Shown here: positions 51,361 through 56,109 of the stretch, in pieces
Position numbering within the stretch: position 1 is the first letter of the stretch
Layout: each line of letters opens with the position of its first letter
From: Bacteroidota bacterium
GTDB taxonomy: Bacteria; Bacteroidota; Bacteroidia; B-17B0; Aurantibacillaceae
Assembly: GCA_016711805.1 (NCBI GenBank)
Contig: JADJSH010000022.1
Coordinates: 1-56,109 of the forward strand
Length of the DNA stretch: 56,109 nt
Direction: 5' to 3'
Position numbers and translations under genes: made by a program
Notes under the pieces: model-generated
Told to the model about the DNA's origin: nothing
Databases searched by the model: none
What the model saw: the letters and a program-made list of their open reading frames with translations, nothing else

Positions 51361-52323
51361 GTGAATAATATAACAGAAAATATCCGTTGGTTACATTTGG
51401 GTAACTTGTCTAATTTCAAGACTTCTGACGTTTCTGGTTGTTATGTTTTTGTATATGATAATAAGCGGATTATTTACGTTGGAACTACTTCAAATATTGG
51501 TAAACGCTTATTGTACCATTTAGAAGCCATTAAATCAGGAAGGAGGCCAATTTAGGAGTGAAAGATGCGGAAGATGTTTATAGCAATAATGAAGAATCCT
51601 GGTAAGAATAGGATGAATAAATTAAAAGAATTGGCCTTAAATAACTCTATTTGGATTAACTATGAAAGCAATGAAAAGTGCGAGAATATTCTTAATCCCA
51701 AAGATGATTTTGAAAGCAATTGGAAGGAATATATTGAAAATGATTTTTTGCCAAAAATTGATATTTGGATAACAGATATCAATGGAAAAAAGGAATATTC
51801 TACTTTATTGGAGTCTCGTTTACAAATATTAATTAGAACCGCGTTTAAATTGGGTTCCTTACGAGGTAAGATAAATCAATCTTGGCTAGGGAGGATTGAA
51901 AATCCAAATATTTCTAATGAAGTGATATTTAAGTTCAAGAATTATCCAAAAGTGGATTCAGAAACCATTGCTATCCTAGGGTCGACTAATAAATCCCACT
52001 TAACCATCACTAGTGAGACGAAAGTAGGATTAAGAAAAAGAAAAGTTGAAATATATAACAACAACTACTTTCATAATTTCATCAGAGTAAATAGTAAGAA
52101 AGAAGTTACCAAGGTTGCAAAACAATCTGTAGAAGATACACTTAATGATTTAAAAGCTAACAGAGAACAGTTTAAGTTCTACAAGACTCATTGGACTAAA
52201 TTAGAAGACAATATTTTAAAACTTATGGTGGAAAAGAAACTTGAAATTACAGAAATATCGAAAGAACTTAATCGATCACCACAAGAAATAGAGGTAAGAA
52301 TTGTGAAATTGAAAATAGATTGA
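51361..52323 (+). CDS. GIY-YIG-domain protein with SANT-like C-terminus, interrupted
   Basis: Divergent from hsdM. The first part (51361-51555, GTG start) holds a clear GIY-YIG domain: GCYVFVYDNKRIIYVGTTSNIGKRLLYHL. Two in-frame stops follow (near 51556). The reading frame then continues from about 51565 to 52323, with KNPGKNRMNKLKELALNN, a middle region of unknown fold, and HWTKLEDNILKLMVEKKLEI, a Myb/SANT-like DNA-binding helix set ending RSPQEIEVRIVKLKID. Two compensating base errors near 51550-51590 would restore one protein of about 320 residues. Possibly a homing-type or defence nuclease. Confidence 0.6.
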
Positions 52324-52395
52324 CTTTAAAAACGCTTACAAACTGACATATTGAATTTTATTTCTTAATTTTTTTGTATATTTAAATAAAAAATA

Positions 52396-52586
52396 ATGAA
52401 AAGACAAGGTTAATTATTTTAGGAATAGTATTAATTGGAGCTTCTGGCTTTGCTTATTCATATTTCAATAATGTTGAAGAGGCTTGCGCTAAATGCACCG
52501 GATCTTCGTCTTGCAGCGCTTGCACTAATTGTAAATATTGTAAGCATTGTAATGATGATAAAGGGACTTGCGGTGTTTGTAAATAG
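52396..52586 (+). CDS. Cys-rich membrane-anchored mini-protein, one shift
   Basis: Adding one A to AAAA after the ATG (near 52402) gives MKKTRLIILGIVLIGASGFA, a single helix or signal, then a 35-residue tail with nine Cys in five CxxC pairs: CAKC, CSAC, CKYC, CKHC and CGVC. As written the ORF stops after five codons. The density of CxxC suggests zinc, iron-sulfur or persulfide binding. It has no recognised family and no clear promoter. Confidence 0.55.
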
Positions 52587-52631
52587 TAGATTTATTTACA
52601 ACATCAGCGAATTTTACCTCAATTCTATTAA

Positions 52632-53461
52632 TTAGTCAACTTGAAATGGTCTAAAATAAAATTGATCTAAATATTCTAAATAGTAGTTAATGCAAGTGTT
52701 TTTTATCTTTATTTCTTCTAATTGAAGTTTTAATTCATTAGGAATACTGTCAAAACTTTCCAAGTCATTTCCCATTTTACTTTGATAATCTTCTAATCTT
52801 ATATAATCAAATACCGTTTCATCGAATAAGAAACTTCTGAAATAATTGTTTGCACTTTCCGTCAATGAACCTATTTCTGGAATTTCTATAAATTGTGCTA
52901 ATTGGATGCGAGGAAAATACAAATTGTTAGCAATGTAGATATCTATCTCCCTAATAAAAGAAGATCTTTTTTCAGAGTTCGAGTGATTTTCTAAAGTTCT
53001 TTGTTTCACAAATCTCAAAGCAACATATCTTAGCCTCTTCTCTATATTATTGAAGAATAATCTATTTATTCTAAAGATTGCAAATCCACCAAATGAAGAT
53101 TCATCAATTAATTTTATAGTGTTCTGTGCGTCAAAATAATAAGTGAGTTCAAAAACATCTGCTTTAATTTTTCAGATTTAAGAAGCTCCATTATTGAATT
53201 TCTTCCAGCATATCCACCTTCATTTAATTTTATGTTTGGTTCTAAATTAATTTATAATTTAGAATCATTAAAGGCATTTACAAAATCCCCTTTTTTACCA
53301 TAACATAATGCCCTTAGGTTATAAGCATTGAAATCACTTGAGCCTGATTTTATAAGTTCTGTTAATAGATTAATAGTTAGATCGTAGTTTCCAGAGTGAA
53401 ACTCGCCATTTGCCCTGTCGAAAAGTGCTTTTTTATGTTTTTTTCCAAATAAGTCAAACAT
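52632..53461 (-). pseudogene. TPR-containing unknown protein, broken as written
   Basis: The 5' part (53252-53461) carries TPR-like helices (FDRANGEFHSGNYDLTINLL, DFNAYNLRALCYGKKGDFVN) and stops at AFNDSKL, in the same frame as a following NLEPNIKLNEGGYAGRNS. An A missing near 53175 then leads to ADVFELTYYFDAQNTI and on into the frame ending at 52632 (FDYIRLEDYQSK to FYFRPFQVD). One protein of about 275 residues is likely; the in-frame TAA near 53252 is unexplained by an indel. Unknown role. Confidence 0.5.
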
Positions 53462-53531
53462 TTCTAATTCGATGAGTGTTAGTTTACGTTATAATTATAA
53501 ATAAATATAAGAAATTTTGGGTTAAAAAATA

Positions 53532-54788
53532 CTACAAATTCACAGTGATAATCTCAGCTAATCTTGTGGTATATCGTTTCGATATTTTTTCTTGACGCAT
53601 CTTCCAGGTCCGATCAAGGTCTTGGCTCGCTAATTTGATTTTTTTACTTCCAATATTCGCGTTTATGGCGTCAATGGCAGTCATCAATTTATCGTGTTTT
53701 GGATTCCGATTTTCAAACAGAGAAGCTTGGTAGTTTCATCAGGTGTGAAATCCATAACTATAACCCCAGCTTTTTTGTATTGGTAGCCTTCTTTAAAATT
53801 AGTAGAAGGCCCTTAACGGCGTAATCAAAATGTCGATGCTCGAATTGGAAGCGTATGGTAGTTTCATAACAATGCTTTTGCTGTACTGTGCTAAATCAGT
53901 CCTATGACCGTTAGTGTGCAGGAATATCATAATAGAGTTACAAGAAGACTTCTGGCGCCTCAGTTTCTCTGCACAAGTCACTGCGAAGGTTGAAACACGT
54001 TCAATTAAGTCGTCAATTTTTGTATAATTTTTTTCAAATGAACGAGTCGTTGCAATATTCTTTTTGGGCTTGATATCATCTAATTCTAAAACTGAAATCC
54101 CGTTTAATTCTTTTTGCAATCGAAGACCAACGATGGCCAAGTTTTTTTTAATCCACACTTCAGGTACCTGGGTGAAATCATATGCAGTTTTTACTCCGAT
54201 ATCATTTAGTCTTTTTGAGTGCTGGCGGCCGATGCCCCACACATCGCCAACTGGAAGCCATTTTAACGCTTTTATTCTTCTTTCATCATCATCTATTATG
54301 TGCACGCTTCCAGTGCGTTCAGGAAATTTCTTAGCTACTTTATTTGCCACTTTAGCTAGAGCTTTAGTGGGAGCAAAGCCTACACTAATTGGGATCCCGG
54401 TACCCTTAGTCACTTTCTCAATCATTGCTCTTCCTATCTTATCTAGGTTAAAATATTTGTAGCCATTGAATTTCAAAAAAGCTTCATCGATGGAATAGAT
54501 TTCCATGTCTGGTGAAAACTCACTTAGTAATGTCATTACGCGCGAGCTCATGTCACCATAGAGCGCATAATTTGAAGAGAAAACATGAACGTTATTTGCA
54601 TCAAACATTTTTTGATATTGGTATGCGACAGCACCCATAGGAACACCTACAGCTTTTGCTTCGTTGCTTCGCGCAATAACACAGCCATCGTTGTTTGATA
54701 ATACAACAATGGGTTTCCCTATTAAATCTGGATCAAATACCCGCTGACAACTTGCATAGAAGTTGTTACAGTCAATTAGTGCAAACAC
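53532..54788 (-). pseudogene. umuC: Error-prone DNA polymerase V subunit UmuC, three shifts near the 3' end
   Basis: Y-family polymerase. The 5' 329 codons are open: FALIDCNNFYASCQRVFDPD, VVLSNNDGCVIARSNEAKA, YSIDEAFLKF (catalytic acidic pair) and the helix-hairpin-helix GDVWGIGRQHSKRLNDIG. It then stops at LITPLRAFY. Adding single bases near 53818, 53800 and 53725 gives FKEGYQYKKAGVIVMDFTPD, then ASLFENRNPKHDKL and an end at KRYTTRLAEIITVNL, about 420 residues as usual. It follows umuD by 2 bp and is probably functional. Confidence 0.85.
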
Positions 54789-54790
54789 AT

Positions 54791-55240
54791 TTAAAATGAC
54801 TTAATCACGTTTGTTACAATTCCCCAAATAATAAAATCATTGTCCTTTGTTACTTTAATTGGTTTGTATTTTTCATTAGCGGGTATTAACCAACAACAGT
54901 CCGCTTCTATTTTGATAGTTTTAACAGTAAAGGAGCCATCAACATAACAAACAGCAACAGCGCCGTTTTTAGGCTTCAGACTTTTATCAATTATCATCAA
55001 GTCGCCATTGTGTATTCCAAGATCTTTCATTGAATTACCCTTTACACGAGCGTAGAAAGTGGATGCGGGATGTTTAATGTATTCTTTATGTAAGTCAATC
55101 CCCTTATCTAAAAAGTCGTCAGCTGGACTAGGAAAACCTGCGCTTATAGTGCTTGAAACTAATGGAATTTCCATTGAGGAATTGATTTCTACTTTGTAGA
55201 GACTAACTTCTTGTGGCTGCTGTAAATTTGATGTTTTCAT
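54791..55240 (-). CDS. umuD: UmuD-like translesion polymerase subunit (LexA-type peptidase)
   Basis: About 149 residues from the ATG at 55240 (MKTSNLQQPQEVSLYKV). The self-cleavage site is SAGFPSPADDF (Ala-Gly), the nucleophile Ser lies in KGNSMKDLGI, and the Lys of the dyad in GSFTVKTI. RecA-stimulated cleavage activates the polymerase partner UmuC. An upstream in-frame ATG (55267) would add an unusual hydrophobic leader and is less likely. Confidence 0.9.
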   Translation of the reverse strand: MKTSNLQQPQEVSLYKVEINSSMEIPLVSSTISAGFPSPADDFLDKGIDLHKEYIKHPASTFYARVKGNSMKDLGIHNGDLMIIDKSLKPKNGAVAVCYVDGSFTVKTIKIEADCCWLIPANEKYKPIKVTKDNDFIIWGIVTNVIKSF

Positions 55241-55264
55241 AATCAATGGTGTTAAAATGAAAAT

Positions 55265-55317
55265 CAAATTTACTGCTTAATATCGGTTACTACATAATAT
55301 AGTTATAAATTGCTATA
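55265..55317 (-). promoter_or_regulatory. umuDC promoter candidate
   Basis: On the minus strand TAAATTTG (55272-55265) matches the -7 consensus, 25 bp before the ATG at 55240. An imperfect inverted repeat, ATAGTTATAAATTGCTAT (55299-55316), lies upstream and could be an SOS-type operator. No match to a known LexA box is claimed. Confidence 0.35.
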
Positions 55318-55353
55318 AAACGTAGCATTATTTTGAAATCTTAGATTTTATTC

Positions 55354-55496
55354 TTATGTCATTAGCGCGATATAGGCTAGTTGAGCTAAAGAATTGATAG
55401 CATCTTCTGCTTCTTTGTCTGTGAAGTTTTCAAAACCTTTGTATTTTTTAATTCTTCAACTGTTAATCGAGTTGGTTTAGGTTCTTTCTGATTCAT
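55354..55496 (-). CDS. Small 47-residue protein, one shift
   Basis: ATG at 55496 overlaps the previous gene's TAA by one base. Adding one A to the A6 run near 55450 gives MNQKEPKPTRLTVEELKKYK, then GFENFTDKEAEDAINSLAQL, ending AYIALMT at 55354. Two short amphipathic helices are predicted. No family is recognised. Coupling to the gene at 55496 suggests joint function. Confidence 0.5.
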
Positions 55497-55873
55497 TATT
55501 TGAAATAGTATGATATTGATTCATTGAGGCCATGTGTTATGTTGTTTCTAAGTTCTTCAGTAGAAATAGATTCAGGTAATACTACCTGAAGGTGTCTATT
55601 GACGCCGGCAGTAATAACACTGCCATATTCTATTTTCACATTACGAAATATATCTGGATTGAAATGAGACATGATTTCAATTTTAATATCAGATTCCTTG
55701 ATTAGTAACTGAACGGTAATAGTCAACGCAAAGAGTTCAATATCCTTTTTGTTTCCAACTTTAGCATTAAAGGCACCGGTTGTTTTGACTGAAAATAAAT
55801 TTGAGTATAGAGTGCGCCATCGTCTGCTAGGAAAGATTTTCCATGGGTTACAGAGAGTACTTTGGCGATTTTA
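55496..55873 (-). CDS. Unknown protein upstream of the small gene, one shift
   Basis: The open part (55496-55726) encodes ITVQLLIKESDIKIEIMSHF, then VITAGVNRHLQVVLPESI and an end at HGLNESISYYFK. Adding an A in the AAAA near 55779 extends it upstream through SKTTGAFNAKVGNKKDIELF and FKIAKVLSVTHGKSFLADDG. The start is unclear, at or just before 55873. Soluble alpha/beta protein, not recognised. Confidence 0.4.
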
Positions 55874-55876
55874 AAT

Positions 55877-56109
55877 TTAATGACTGAAATGCGAACTTGT
55901 CTCGTCTAGTACTTTCAATAAATTTGCTTTTTTAAGTTGGCTAATTAAAATATTCCTTGTTTTTCTTTCTGATTCATTAAATGCAGCTTGATTTTCGAAT
56001 TGTTCTTTTTGTATTTCAAGCCCTTTATTTATTCCACAAGTAAAATTATCACCTGGCATACCTTTTATTTTATTTAGTAGGTCAGCAGCCTCCTTTGAAA
56101 TTCTTTGAC
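55877..56109 (-). CDS. Partial unknown protein running off the window
   Basis: Open to the window edge on the minus strand: SKEAADLLNKIKGMPGDNFT, then CGINKGLEIQKEQFENQAAF and SERKTRNILISQLKKANLLK. It ends at SSHFSH, close to the start of the gene at 55496. Charged and helical. Family unknown; the 5' end is missing. Confidence 0.45.
   Translation of the reverse strand, partial: QRISKEAADLLNKIKGMPGDNFTCGINKGLEIQKEQFENQAAFNESERKTRNILISQLKKANLLKVLDETSSHFSH

Noticed and set aside
1..56109. CRISPR arrays, rRNA operons, insertion sequences
   Set aside because: No regularly spaced direct repeats, rRNA-like conserved blocks or transposase reading frames were found on reading both strands.

Overview
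The window looks like chromosome from a low-GC Bacteroidota (Flavobacteriia or Sphingobacteriia-like; genus not resolved). Supporting signs are a fused ccoNO cbb3 oxidase, a protein with a type IX secretion (T9SS) C-terminal tail, Bacteroidota-type -7 boxes (TAnnTTTG), short AT-rich spacers and no Shine-Dalgarno pattern.

Layout. 0.1-12.5 kb (minus strand): microaerobic respiration, with hemN, an iron-sulfur repair protein, a PLP decarboxylase, a SafE-like membrane protein, fixH, ccoG, ccoP, ccoQ, ccoNO, ccoS and the copper ATPase ccoI. 12.8-21.4 kb: fatty-acid desaturase, pterin synthase homologue, truncated globin, beta-CASP protein and universal stress protein, then a FixL-like PAS kinase with a receiver-CRP hybrid regulator, a DoxX protein and a pair of unknown paralogues. 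21.4-43.3 kb: sulfur metabolism, with two persulfide dioxygenase-rhodanese proteins, rhodaneses, TauE/SafE, DUF2892-type small membrane proteins, two halves of a YeeE/YedE thiosulfate transporter, a TsdA-like dihaem cytochrome, DsrE, an outer-membrane-like protein and a SoxB-like hydrolase, plus two more CRP/FNR regulators. DnaJ-CbpM-ArsA, a fasciclin protein and methyltransferases lie between them. 43.3-56.1 kb: accessory region with a PD-(D/E)XK protein, a type I restriction operon (hsdM-hsdS-GIY-YIG-hsdR), a GIY-YIG/SANT-like protein, a Cys-rich mini-protein, umuDC and unknown small genes.

Regulation is the most striking part. Two CRP-class operators recur in front of genes. An 'F-box' (TGA-N6-TCA) precedes the respiration, globin-cluster, kinase and DoxX genes. 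An 'S-box' (TGTAA-N6-TTACA) precedes only genes of the sulfur section. In most cases the operator centre lies 28.5-29.5 bp upstream of the first base of a TAnnTTTG-like -7 box, which is class II activator geometry. Two sulfur promoters carry an S-box at that position and an F-box over the core promoter. I propose that the receiver-CRP hybrid reads F-boxes. I propose that the CRP protein ending at 43317, with a C-x5-CC cluster in its sensor domain and Val in place of the DNA-reading Glu, reads S-boxes.

Many genes in the last 12 kb, and three earlier ones, are broken by single-base shifts, mostly a missing A in an A-run. Reading frames, total lengths and 4-bp gene overlaps are restored by adding those bases, so most breaks look like assembly errors rather than decay. 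No rRNA, tRNA, CRISPR array or insertion sequence was found.
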